From Diadema setosum (Eukaryota; Echinodermata; Echinoidea; Diadematoida; Diadematidae): 64,000 nucleotides of DNA. Shown piece after piece: positions 30,946 to 42,165 of this stretch; the stretch's first letter is position 1, and every line of letters begins with the position of its first letter. The notes under the pieces were generated by a model. That model ran no database searches and was not told the origin of the DNA. It worked only from the letters and a program-made list of their open reading frames with translations. Both the position numbers and the translations under genes were made by a program. Location of the stretch: the NCBI RefSeq assembly GCF_964275005.1, contig NC_092702.1, positions 5,001 to 69,000 of the forward strand, read 5' to 3'.

Positions 30946-32035
30946 AAATTACATAATTATGTTGATGATACTCAGATTATCTTTCATTGTCAAAAAGCAC
31001 CAATTCTGATGTAGCAGTTGGTCAGATTGATCAAAATTCAAGACTGGTCTCTGCAAAATGGTTTGAAATTGAATCTTGAGAAAACTGAAGCTGTGCATGT
31101 AAGATCTCGTAACAAGTCATCAACAACTTTGTCCGTCAATGTTTGCGATATTCCTGTGCTGCCAACTTCTAAGGCACGTGACTTTGGTGTCATTATCCAA
31201 GATGATCTTAGTATGAAAACTCACATCAATAACATATGCAAATCTGCAGCCATAGGTATACACAGGATTGGAAAATTGAGACACGTTCTCGATAAAGCAA
31301 CGACAGAAAAACTGGTTCATGCGTTTATTTTTAGTCGTATGGATAATAATAATGGTTTGCTCATTGGAGTTCCAGACTCTCAGCTGAAAGGACTCCAACG
31401 GATACAAAATTCAGCCGCAAGGCTTGTAACACGCAAAAAGGAAATTTGATCATATAACTCCCATTCTTCGTAGTCTTCATTGGTTGCCCATAAGAGCTCG
31501 GCTCGTATCAGGTTTACGGTTTTGACCCTTGTATTCAAATGTTTTCATGGAAATGCCCCTGCATATCTCGGTGAACTCATCAAGCCATATCATCCTGGTC
31601 GTAATCTGCGCTCAAAATCAAAAAATCTCCTCTCTGAAATAAGTGTCAAATCTAAGACATTTGGTGATAGGGCTTTTGGAAAAATGGCACCCTCATTATG
31701 GTCTATAATGTTTGTTTTATGTTATAAGTGCTGTCTGGGGCAAATTATTTGTATAGGGCCCCATTTCTCTCTCTCTCTCTTCTTTCGATCTTTAAAATAA
31801 CAACAACAACCTCATTATGGAATAATCTCCCTCTCAGTGTTAGATGCATTACAGATTTTGATAAATTCAAATCTGTGTTAAAAACTCACCTTTTTGATAA
31901 TTGTTGATTATAGGTTTGAATAGAGAAATATGTGATAGATTTTGTTTTCATTAATTTTGTACACGCATAGAGACTATCTCATGGTATTATGCGTTCTAAC
32001 AACTATTATTATTATTATTATTGTCATTATTATTA
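30946..32035 (+). mobile_element. LINE 3' part (CR1/L2-like), broken, carries a 108-bp insertion
   Basis: Begins near the reverse transcriptase catalytic box (NYVDDTQI at about 30955-30980). It continues WSLQNGLKLNLEKTEAVHVR, DFGVIIQDDLSM, HINNICKSA, GLQRIQNSAARLV and, in a shifted frame, LHWLPIRARL. The 3' end has the LINE-like TTTTGATAATTG stretch and an (ATT)n tail at 31999-32030. Several frame breaks and an insertion at 31702-31809 show an old copy. Its orientation is opposite to the LINE at 29441-30480, and it belongs to a different subfamily. Confidence 0.85.
31702..31809 (+). mobile_element. 108-bp retroposed insertion with 11-bp target duplication
   Basis: Perfect direct CCTCATTATGG copies stand at 31691-31701 and 31810-31820, around a 108-bp segment. 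The segment ends with a (CT)n run and an A/CAA-rich tail (AAAATAACAACAACAA). That is the hallmark of target-primed retroposition. The host LINE sequence continues on both sides. Confidence 0.85.
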
Positions 32036-32039
32036 TCAT

Positions 32040-32400
32040 ATTTAGACGAAATGACAATTTCACGAGTTGGCTTGTAAAACAGATGGAAATTAGACCTATT
32101 GCAATTAGAAGAGATGGAAATAGACCAATTGAATGTTGGACGTAGTGAAATAATAAACCAAATGGGTAGTATAGACCAACCACTTTTGACGAGCTAATTT
32201 TATGATATGCCAAGTGGTATTAAACGAAAATGGAAAAAAAAAAAAAGTAGACGAGATGGCAATCAGACCATCTGCTCACTAGACGAAAAGATGATTAGCC
32301 AAACTGGGCATCGGACCATATATATTTAGGACCAAACGGACATTATAGACAAAATTGATAGTAGAAGACATCAGACAAAATTTTACAAATTAAACAAAAT
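32040..32400. repeat. Degenerate ATTAGACCAAATGG-type repeat
   Basis: Short units such as TTAGACGAAATG, ATTAGACC, ATAGACCAA and AGACCATCTG recur at about 20-25 bp spacing. It is the same family as the foldback at 4333-5007, but more decayed. Confidence 0.65.
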
Positions 32401-32499
32401 TTGCAATCTCCGGTGAGCACAATATTCAGCCCTTACCTTTTATGCACCAACACCTTCGACGTGTCCACCTCCCCTGCCGACACAAAGCTGTGAACGACG

Positions 32500-33650
32500 C
32501 TGCATGTTTCGCAATGCTCTTTTAACCATGATCATGACCGTTGCGGGATCATGACGAAAAACATCGATCTCATGCCGAATATGCTACTGCAAATCATCCA
32601 GGTCACGTGGTGGGGGTATATGATGAAGTATCCCCAGAGGAAAAAGTCAAAGGGTGTCAAGTCAGGAGATCGTGGATGCCATTCCACCTCATGATTGAGG
32701 GCTATTATGCGTTGGTCAAATAGTTCTACCAGCCTCTCACGGACAGCTCGAAGACAGTGAGCTGGGGCACAGTCGTGTAGCCACCAAAGGTGCCGGAACA
32801 CTCATCGATCCTGTCTGTCAAAGTGTTTATGTTTGTTTGTTTGTTTGTTTTTCCAGCTGGGGCATAATGTCGTTATTGATAATGTGTAAGTAAGTGTCAC
32901 CATTCATGTTTCTGTTGAAGAAAAATGGCCCAATTATTTGGCCACTGCCACACAGACCAGCCCGCACACTCCATTTTTGTCTGCTCATGTTTACGTCGTA
33001 ATTGAACTCCGTATCAGGGCACTTACCCCTTCTAAACACTAGTTAGTGAAAAGGTTAGAGTAAAGATTATGGTTAGGGTTGGGTTTTAGGGTCAAAGTTT
33101 GAGTTAGGGTTAGGATTTAGACTAGGGTTAGGATCAGGGGAAGAGTCCGGGGGTAATTGTCCTCGACCCTTGAACTCAGGTGGATGTCTTGCAGCCGCGT
33201 GCTCTATGGCATTGTGGGTGTTCACTTTCCCGTCCATGCTAAATGCTGTTTCGTCGCCAACAAGGATTCACAGGAAATTGGCATCGCCCTCAGTCTTGCC
33301 CAGGAGCCACCTCGAAAAGTTGAGCTACCTCTGGGAAGCCCTGAACTCTCTAGCAGTTGATGACCCTCATGCACTTTGTAAGGATACATAATAAGATCTA
33401 ATCGTGCAATACGATGGAAAGTTGGCCTTACCCCTAAACCATTACGGCGTACAGTGTGGTCATTGTATCCTTGTATGGGCCTCCAGTTGTCTCCTGACAT
33501 CCTCAATGTTTTCTGCATGGGCATCTCCCACTCAGTTTCGTCTGCAAGAATTACCCTTGTTTCTGTTAAGGCTTGGTATTTGCGCACATTCGCCCAGATA
33601 GTCTTTCTGGATGGAGGATCTCTGTCTGGGAGGCGCTAACAGAATGCTTC
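32500..33650 (-). pseudogene. Decayed Tc1/mariner-superfamily transposase
   Basis: Reverse-strand pieces in several frames align in order with an IS630/Tc1-type DDE transposase. They are HQLLESSGLPR, a VGDET block (first acidic residue), VNTHNAIEHAA, RQKWSVRAGLCG with IIGPFFFNRNMNG, HDCAPAH (second), and WHPRSPDLTPFDFFLWGY (third). At least four frame breaks separate them. A telomere-like tract (33062-33145) and a (GTTT)n run (32827-32850) interrupt the coding order. It is non-functional. Confidence 0.85.
33062..33145. repeat. Degenerate telomere-like (TTAGGG)n tract inside the transposase
   Basis: GGTTAGGGTT, TTTTAGGG, GAGTTAGGGTTAGG and CTAGGGTTAGG repeats with interruptions. The transposase reading resumes on both sides. 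Confidence 0.65.
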
Positions 33651-33819
33651 CCTTGTATCATAGTATTAAGCTACCGGTACGGTGAAACATTGTCACCACA
33701 AAATAATACCCTTTGCTCAACTTTGAGCTGCACCATGATCAGATATCATTTGCTATCTCCTGTTTCATTTTAGATTGCGCTTGTCCCAGTAGAATACTCA
33801 CAACTAAGTGATGTGTATA

Positions 33820-34080
33820 CTTACCTGACCTTGATGCAAGAGCAATGGGTTGTTACATGACAATGTAGCAAATCAATACCATTCTTTAAGAAGAATGTGG
33901 GCCTGTGCTCTCCTGACATTGCGGCTGGAAATTTTCCCATTACATGACAATGAAACAATTTCAAACAATAAGAAGAATGTAGGGTTATTATTACCTGACA
34001 TTGCAAGAATTATGCATAGGCCTACCTGACATTGCAGCAGGGTAATTACCCATCAGCTGGATGAATATATAGCAATCAAT
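33820..34080. repeat. ~75-100-bp diverged tandem repeat
   Basis: About three units sharing ACATGACAATG, AATAAGAAGAATGTAGG and CCTGACATTGC. Confidence 0.6.
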
Positions 34081-34122
34081 GCCACTCAATGAAATGAATG
34101 TAGGAAAGGGTGTGCTAAATTA

Positions 34123-34839
34123 TAGCCATGTTCAGACGTATTTTCTAGTCGGAGTAAAATCTTATGGCGCAGCAATTAGAATTCAAATTTATGCTTATCT
34201 TACCACGACCCTGTGTCCACACGACGGTCGTGGGAAGAAACTCCGACCAATTTACCACGGCCTTCGTGGGGATCACCGTGGAGGGTCGGTGTAACTTCCG
34301 AAAATGGTAGCACCGCGCAAGTTGACCATACCATTGTTTTGTTTTGTTTTGGGTTTTGTGGGGTTTGTTTGTTTGTTTGTTTGTTTTGTTTTTTTTTTTT
34401 TGTTTTTTTTTGTTTTTTTTAAATAGCGGCATTTACCTTTTCCATTCTTGTTGATGAGAATTTATGAGCGCTATGAGCTTCTACGTCGCGATCGACTATA
34501 GGTTAGAATTGTGCTGCACGCGCACGTGTACTCGCATTTGAATCCGGAAGTTTTACCTAGGTCGTATAATCGGTAAGGTCATAGATACTCCGAGGGCTTG
34601 TCCGCACGGGCAATATGCGACCGGCTAGTCGAGGTAGCGAGATACTCCTGAGAAAACTCAGGAGTATCTTGGTCGGAGGAAGAGGTCGTGGTAAGTTCCT
34701 CCGACCGGAGGAAGTCACCACGACCTTGTTCAGACGGGCACTACTCCGACTTTTCCTCCGAAGTTACTCCGACCAAGCTTCCTCCGACCCTTCCTCCGAA
34801 GTTACTCCGACCAAAACTGCCCTCGTCTGAACACAGCTA
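34123..34839. mobile_element. ~715-bp TIR element with TCCTCCGACC subrepeats
   Basis: Left TAGCCATGTTCAGACG and right CGTCTGAACACAGCTA form 16-bp inverted ends (14 of 16 match). TA on both outer ends could be the target duplication. The interior near both ends repeats CTTCCTCCGACC / GGTCGGAGGAAG and ACTCCGACC in both orientations. A T/GTTT-rich run sits at 34335-34420. No transposase frame. Confidence 0.65.
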
Positions 34840-35307
34840 GAAAGAGCAGTAGACACTGCTTATGTAACAATACATTCACTTGCAAAAAAAATGAACGAGG
34901 GGATATCATTTCTGGCGTGTAAGAAAACAACAAATAAACGATAAAACAAAACAAAGAAGCTTTCAGAAAATACTAATGTTAGTTTCGTACTTTACAAACC
35001 AAACTTGGAAGAGGGTACTTTTTGTGCCCCTCACCTTCGGAGAACCCTAACTCTGTGATCCGTGATAATGTTGACGCAAGCAAGGTGTCAAATTAAAGAT
35101 GATGAGTTACTTCGTATTGTGGTAAGCATTTCACAAGAGTAATTCATGTATTATTGAAAGAGCTGACTTTTGAATTTCGGTTACTTTTTTAGGAACACAC
35201 TGTATAAGCCTGAGGGAAATAGAACTTTTTCAGAGAACCCGGCGTTAATAACAAAATCACGGAATCTCAGCTCTTATTCCGCGTGTGCATCATTACTGTG
35301 TACAAGG

Positions 35308-38300
35308 CATGGGCGTAAATCCCGGGGGGGATGGGGGATATATCCCCCCTGAAATGGAGGGGGGGATGGCCTGTGCAATCATCCTCCCCCCCCCCCCCCC
35401 CCGAATTTTGAGGGGAAAAAATGGAGGAAGCAGAAATGTGATTGTATCAATTTTGGCATATTGCATGACGTTTGTACGCCGGCCTTCAGACAGGTAACAG
35501 AGCTGAACAGTATTCTATCTTGTAGGAAAATGTATAATTTTCTCAAGCGCTCGCTCGCTTCGCTCGCTCGCGAAGAAAGTAACATCGACATACACTGTAA
35601 GGTATGGCTCAGGCGTTGACAACGTCAAATAGTATAGGTCTACATGTAAACATGCTATGACGCGAGTAACTGGGGACCATCTGCAAAATATGTACGAAAA
35701 CATACAAACAAACAATAACAACAACTTTATCGCCATAATTATTGAATCCCCTCCATTTCCTGAATCATTCCTGAGAAACGACAGTGACTGATGACTCAGT
35801 CAGGATACATCTGTGGTCATACCAAGGGAAGATCAGGGACGTCGAATCTATGGGGGGCAAAGGGGCATTTGCCCCGCCCCAAAGGAAGTGTTTAGACAGA
35901 CAAATCATTTATCCCCAAAGCAATTCCCGAGATGAGGACAAATCTCGAACTTTCTTAATGGAAAATTGTCCAAATATCGCCAGAACTATGCACCAGATAG
36001 TTGTATTGCAATCATGAACATGCAAAAGGTCCGCTATACAGGATAAGGGATAAACTTTGTACACTTTTGACATAGACGTATATTCCCTAATTTATCAAAG
36101 AGTGTGCAGCAGATCTTTCACTTAACAAAAGCAACCTAATATGTATAGAGGCGTCGATGGGGGGGGGGTGGTTCTCAAATAAAAGAGGGACAACAAAAGC
36201 GAAAAATATAGCTACAAACGGCAGTTTTTGGAGTGTAAAATTTTAAAATTTTAAAGCTCGCTCGCTCCGCTCGCTCGCATTCAACCGCTATGCATTTTTC
36301 TCCTGATGTTGCTGCCAGTGATTGACAGCAGGTACACCCGGTGCGCCCCCATTAATTTCCAAAGGGAAATATAGCTACAAACGACAGTCTTTAGGACTGG
36401 AAAATGTCAAAATTTTCAAGCTCACTCGCTTCGCTCGCTAGCATTTAATCAGTATGCCATTCTTCTGATGTTGCTGCCAGTAATTGCCGGCAGTTGCGCC
36501 CGGTGTGCCCCCTTAATATCCAAAGCGAAAAAATACATCCACAAACGGCAGTCTTTGGACTGTCAAATGTCAAAATTTTCAAGCTCGCTCGCTCCGCTCG
36601 CTCGCATTTAACCGCTACGCCATTCTCCTGATGTTGCTGCCAGTAATTGCCGGCAGTTGCACTCGGTGTGCCCCCTAAATTTCCAAAGCGAAAAAGTATA
36701 GCTACAAACGGCAGTTTTTGGACTGTAAAATGTCAAAATTTTCAAGCTCGCTCGCATTTAATCGCTATGCCATTCTCCTGATGTTGCTGCCAGTGATTGT
36801 GAGCAGGTGCGCCCCCTTAATTTCCAAAGCGAAAAATATAGCTACAAACGGCAGTTTGGGGACTGTAAAAATAAAAATGTCAAATTTTTGAAGCTCGCTC
36901 GCTTTGCTCGCTCGCATTTAATTATTATTCCATTCTCCTGATGTTGCTGCCAGTAACTGCCAGCAGTTTTCGCCCGGTGCGCCCCCTTCATTTCCAAAGC
37001 GAAAAATATAGCTACAAACGGCAGTTTTTGGACTGTCAAATGTCAAAATTTTGAAGCTCGCTCGCTTCGCTCGCTCGCATTTAATAATTATGCCATTCTC
37101 CTGATGTTGCTGCCAGTACTTGCCAACAGTTTTTGCCCGGTGCGCCCCCTTAATTTCCAAAGCGAAAAAATACAGCCACAAACGACAGTTTTTGGGACTG
37201 GAAAATGTCAAAATTTTCAAGCTCACTCGCTTCGCTCGCTAGCATTTAATCATTATGCCATTCTCCTGATGTTGCTGCCAGTAATTGCCGGCAGTTGCGC
37301 CCGGTGTGCCCCCTTAATTTCCAAAGCGAAAAAATACAGCCACAAACGGCAGTCTTTGGACTGTAAAATGTCAAAATTTTCAAGCTCGCTCGCTCCGCTC
37401 GCTCGCATTTAACCGCTATGCCATTCTCCTGATGTTGCTGCCAGTAATTGCCGGCAGTTGCACTCGGTGTGCCCCCTAAATTTCCAAAGCGAAAAAGTAT
37501 AGCTACAAACGGCAGTGTTTAGACTGTAAAATGTCAAAATTTTCAAGCTCGCTCGCTCCGCTAGCTCGCATTTAATCGCTATGCCATTCTCCTGATGTTG
37601 CTGCCAGTGATTGTGAGCAGGAGTTTGGTGCGCCCCCCTTAATTTCCAAAGCGAAAAATATAGCTACAAACGGCAGTTTGGGGACTGTAAAATGTCAAAC
37701 TTTTGAAGCTCGCTCGCTTCGCTCGCTCGCATTTAATTATTATTCCATTCTCCTGATGTTGCTGCCAGTAATTGCCAGCAGTTTTCGCCCGGTGCGCCCC
37801 CTTCATTTCCAAAGCGAAAAATATAGCTACAAACGGCAGTTTTTGGACTGTCAAATGTCAAAATTTTGAAGCTCACTCGCTTCGCTCGCTCGCATTTAAT
37901 CATTATGCCATTCTCCTGATGTTGCTGCCAGTACTTGCCAACAGTTTTTGTGAGCAGGTGCGCCCCCTTAATTTCCAAAGCGAAAAAATACAGCCACAAA
38001 CGACAGTTTTTGGGACTGGAAAATGTCAAAATTTTCAAGCTCATTCGCTTCGCTCGCTCGCATTTAATCATTATGCCATTCTCCTGATGTTGCTGCCAGT
38101 AATTGCCAGCAGTTTTCGCCCGGTGCGCCCCCCTTAATTTCCAAAGGGAAAAAATACTAGTACAGCCACAAAGGACATGTGGGACAGTAAAATATCAAAA
38201 TTCTCAAGCTCACTTGCTTCGCTCGCTCGCATTTAATCGTTATGCCATTCTGATGTTGCTGCCCGATTGCCGGCAGTTGCGCCCGGTGTGCTCCCATAAT

Positions 38301-39431
38301 TTCCAAAGCGAAAAAATACAGCCACAAACGGCAGTCTTTGGACTGTAAAGTGTCAAAATTTTCAAGCTCGCTCGCCCCGCTCGCTCGCATTTAACTGCTA
38401 TGCCATTCTCCTGATGTTGCTGCCAGTAATTGCCAGCAGTTGCGCCTGATGCGGCACCCCTTAATTTCCAAAGCGAAAAAGTATAGCTACAAACGGCAGT
38501 TTTTAGACTGTAAAATGTTAAAATTTTCATGCTCGCTCTCTCCGCTCGCTCGCATTTAATCGCTATGCCATTCTCCTGATGTTGCTGCCAGTGATTGACA
38601 GCAGTTGCGCCTGGTGTGCCCCCCTTAATTTCCAAAGCGAAGAATATAGCTACAAACGGCAGTTTTTGGACTGAGAAAACAAAATTTTCAACGCAAAGAG
38701 ATTTCACCCTAGGAGGGGGAAACCCCCCTACCATACCCTCCCCCCTCGCTTGATTCGTTCCCTCACATAACCGCTCCTCCTAAGATCAAATCCTGTCTAC
38801 GCCGATGATAGGCCCCATTATTTAGTAGGCCTTCACAGTGATGTCGCACAGCAAGAGCTGAAATACCACGATTTTGTCATTCAATAATATATTGTGAATA
38901 TTTCATTTTCTTATTGTTTTTTTAAAGAAAAGAAAAGAAAATTTTCACCACAAGTGAGCACTAGATCGCTGAATTTCAGGTCTGAAAATGCAAAATCTTC
39001 CTCGTGTGGGACAGGGATACCCCCCCCCCCCCATACACACCCTTCCCCCGTTCGGTCGTTCCGCTCCCTCTCACAGATATTTCAAAAAAAAAAAAGTGTT
39101 TTCATACTTTTAAGGTCTGATTTTCCGCCGAAAGTCGTCTGACAAGCAAAAAAAAAAAAAAAAAAAAAAGCAACAAGAACAAAAAGTCTTTATGTTGTTG
39201 CTGCCACTTTTCTCCCACTTTATATTTCATGCAAAAGAGTGGGGCATCCGATCCCTGTAAAGTGTGTGTGTGGGGGGGGGGAGGGGGGCACAAAGCTTCT
39301 CCCCCCCCCCCACCCCCCCCCCCCCCAAAAAAAAAAAAAAGGCTGCGCCGGTCCGGTTATGGGCTTGTAATCGTGGTGATGGTGACCATCCCCCCCCCCC
39401 CCCCACTCCTCAGTATGGATTTACGCCGTTG
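35308..39431. mobile_element. Satellite-bearing TIR element, copy 1 (4.1 kb, hAT-like ends)
   Basis: The left terminus CATGGGCGTAAATCC and right terminus GGATTTACGCCGTTG are 15-bp inverted repeats (13 of 15). Perfect 8-bp direct repeats GTACAAGG flank them (35300-35307, 39432-39439). An 8-bp duplication and a CA start fit the hAT superfamily, though no transposase is encoded. Order inside: a GC-rich left region with G/C runs, a CGCTCGCTTCGCTCGC block, a ~165-bp satellite (36190-38690, 15 units), then CAGATCGCTGAATTTCAGG, TTTTAAGGTCTGATTTTCC and a CCGGTTATGGGCTTG right region. It is non-autonomous. Confidence 0.9.
36190..38690. repeat. ~165-bp satellite array, 15 units (core of copy 1)
   Basis: Counting the motif CCTGATGTTGCTGCC gives 15 units spaced 150-175 bp apart. 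Some blocks of several units are near-duplicates (for example 36840-37300 and 37630-38100), showing expansion by multi-unit duplication. Open frames here are by-products of the repeat. Confidence 0.9.
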
Positions 39432-39439
39432 GTACAAGG

Positions 39440-41250
39440 TCTAATGAGAAGGTGTGGGAAGGGGATACCCCCTCCCGCTCAACACAGCTTTTGTGTTTTT
39501 AAAATTAAAGTAAAGCGATCTGAAGCACACCTTTTGTCGAAAATTCGGAAACTGTCATTCCTCAAAGTGCAGTAGGTCTATAGAGGAGACCAAGCAATGG
39601 GAGATGGCAAGACACCTCTCCCATATTCCAGGGAGCTTTTTTTATTTTTTAGAGCTGAAATTCGACGGTCTGGCTCACATCTTTGTTGGAATAAATGGGA
39701 ATTTGTCAATCAGAGAAGTGTAGAAGTCTGTGGGAGGAAACAAAGCAGGAGGATGTGGGAGGGGATAAGTCCTGTCCCCCCCCCCCCCCTTCCCTACAAG
39801 AGGGAGATTTGGTAATCTTATGATTGCAGTTAAGCGATCTGGTGCACACATTTTCTGGCATATTTAGAAAAATGTCGATGTTCAAAGTGTAGCCATAGCC
39901 TACAGATGCATGGGGGCGGGATTGCAGGGAGAAGTCGTGGGAGAGTGCTTTCCCCGCCCTTTCCAAAAGAGGAAGTTTTTGCCTTTTTAAAGTTGAAATT
40001 GAGACATCTCGTATATGCATAATGGAATAACTTGGAAATTGTCAAAAATTGTACTAAATCTGACCTGTAGGAACTGAGCGAGGAAAGGGTTTCTCAAAAG
40101 GTCACATTCCCATTGTAGGCCTACACGAGAGAACTTTTGAGTTTGTTTGTTGTTGTTTTTTTTTGCAAGTAAAATGATAAGTCGTGTGCATTCAGAATTA
40201 TTAAGAATTTTTTTCTGTACTGAGGCTATAGGGAAAGGGGCACAGAGGGGGAGGTGTGGGAGGGGTTATTCCCCCTCCCAAAGCAAGAGATATTTTTCCA
40301 TTTCAGAATTGAAATTCAACGGTCTGGTGCACACTTTGAGCAGTGTTGAGTGAACTATTGGAACAATATAATCTTACTTAAAAAAAAAAAAAAAAAGTTG
40401 AAAGGGAGAGGCTTCACATGCATAAATATACATGCAATTTTCCATCTTTTTTTTTTTCGCCTTCCAAATCCCAGGTCCAAATCTAGGGAGGCGATCGCTC
40501 CCTCCCCCTCCCTCCCCCTTGGCTACGCCGGGGACAACTTCCTCCCACAAGACAGAGATTTGGCATTTTTAGAATTGAAATAAAACGGTCTGATGCACAC
40601 TTTTTGTTAAAAATATTCGGAAATTTGTCAATTTCAAATGTATTAAGTCTATAGAGGGAGCCGAGGAAGGGGATGGTGGGGGCGGGTATCCCCCTCCCAT
40701 TCGAGGGAACTTTTGCATATTTAGAATTGAAATTCAGCAACCTGGCGCATCTTTTTGACGGAATATTTAGGAAAAATGTCAATCCACAAAAGTTAGACAA
40801 TCATTCATAATCTGATATGTATACCCAAACCCTTCCAACACGAGGGAGCTTTTGCATTAACTTTGTAGAATTGAAATGAAAACATGTCTTTGGTTGCAAA
40901 TTTGGGAAATTATCAATCATGGGGATATCACCCTCCCACAAGAGTGATTTTTTTTTTTTTTTTTTTTTTTTTTTGCATTTAGCGAGTGACAGATCTAGTG
41001 CACACTTTTTGATGAAATATTTGGCATTTATTTGTCAGATATTGTGCTAAGTCTATGGAAAGGGACAGAGTGGGGGAAGGTGTGGGAGGGGATATCCCTT
41101 CCAACGGGAGGGAACTTTGATATCTTTATCAGTGCAATTCAACAATCTGATGCACACTTTTGTTTGAATATTTGGACAAATTTCCATCAAAAAAGTCGGA
41201 AATTTTTTTCTCATCTCGGGAGTATTTTGGGGGAATGATTAAATCTGCCC
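39440..41250. repeat. Diverged ~170-bp tandem array, related in inverse to the TIR element
   Basis: About nine units of the form GGATACCCCCTCCCA...GAGGGAGCTTTTGCATTTTTAGAATTGAAATTCAACGGTCTGGTGCACACTTTTTG...AAATATTTGG...GTCAATC. The reverse complement of the unit matches the segment at 38940-39060 inside the neighbouring element (GTGAGCACTAGATCGCTGAATTTCAGGTC, GGGATACCCCC). It begins immediately after the 8-bp target repeat of copy 1. Confidence 0.7.
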
Positions 41251-42160
41251 CGTCAACATTTAGATGTATCCTGACTATGTCATCATCGTTTGCGGAATCT
41301 TTCCGGAAATGAGGGGAGGGGTGTACGTGTAGATCAGTGCGTGCACGGAGGACGGGGGCAAATTCTGGATTTTTTTTTTTGGGGGGGGGATTTATAGCAA
41401 GTTGTATAACAATAAATATCATTCATGTTTTCGTAATACTCAGGTGACAGCATGAATCAAAAGATGATTTGAAATAATTAGTATTGGTTTGCATGCAATA
41501 TCAATGTCACGTTCTCATATAGACTCATTTAGGATCCTAAATTTCCTTTGTGTCATGAGATATATTTAATGTCTCGATGTGCTGAATTCAAAAATATACA
41601 TGTTACTTTTCATTGGTCTTTGAATGTATGTTACAAATACAACAGTGTATAATTTGTGTGAAAAACTTGATAAATGACATGAAACTAATAGAAATAAAAT
41701 GAAATGAATCATTGCAGTCTGATGTGATTTGATCTAATTAAAGAAATGCTAGGAGAATGAGCACTTTAAGAGTGGTATTTTATGGTATCGTTTCAGGTTT
41801 ACGTAACCATTTTTGGGAACATTCACTGTAACTTACAATAAAGATAACTTCATTGAAGAAAAAAAAAGTAAAACGAAAGGTTCAGTATAACTCCTGCAAC
41901 ACTGGCTACGTTACAGCCAATGGATTTTGCGGTGCTAATCTCTTGCTATGACACCCTACGACGCTGTGCGCATGCCCGGTTGAGATCTTCGTCATATTAG
42001 AAGGGCATCGTGTGCACCAGTTTCCTGGACTATTTGCGATTGTTTCTATACACTGAACAAGCATCAAACTGTATGTATTCCACTCGAAAACATTGGCGTT
42101 ATATACGTGCGTTTGGTTAAATCACCGCCCCATCTAAAACGCACAATAAGCCTTCTCGTC
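41251..42160. other. Upstream region of the kinase gene
   Basis: AT-rich with no repeats after 41400. 41880-42160 is less AT-rich (CGACGCTGTGCGCATGCCCGG) and probably holds the 5' untranslated region. No clear TATA box was identified. Confidence 0.4.
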
Positions 42161-42165
42161 ATGAG
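42161..42165 (+). CDS. Kinase gene start exon (ATGAG) with consensus donor
   Basis: ATGAG is followed by GTAAGA, a consensus donor. Joined to the exon at 42486, it reads M-S-L-F-Q-D-F in frame. It is chosen because the next exon has no in-frame ATG and an in-frame stop lies upstream of it. Confidence 0.5.

Noticed and set aside
36842-38734. Many overlapping open frames of 70-165 codons with similar peptides ([14 protein letters not shown] type)
   Set aside because: They are translations of the ~165-bp satellite on both strands, repeat with the array, and have no independent coding signal.
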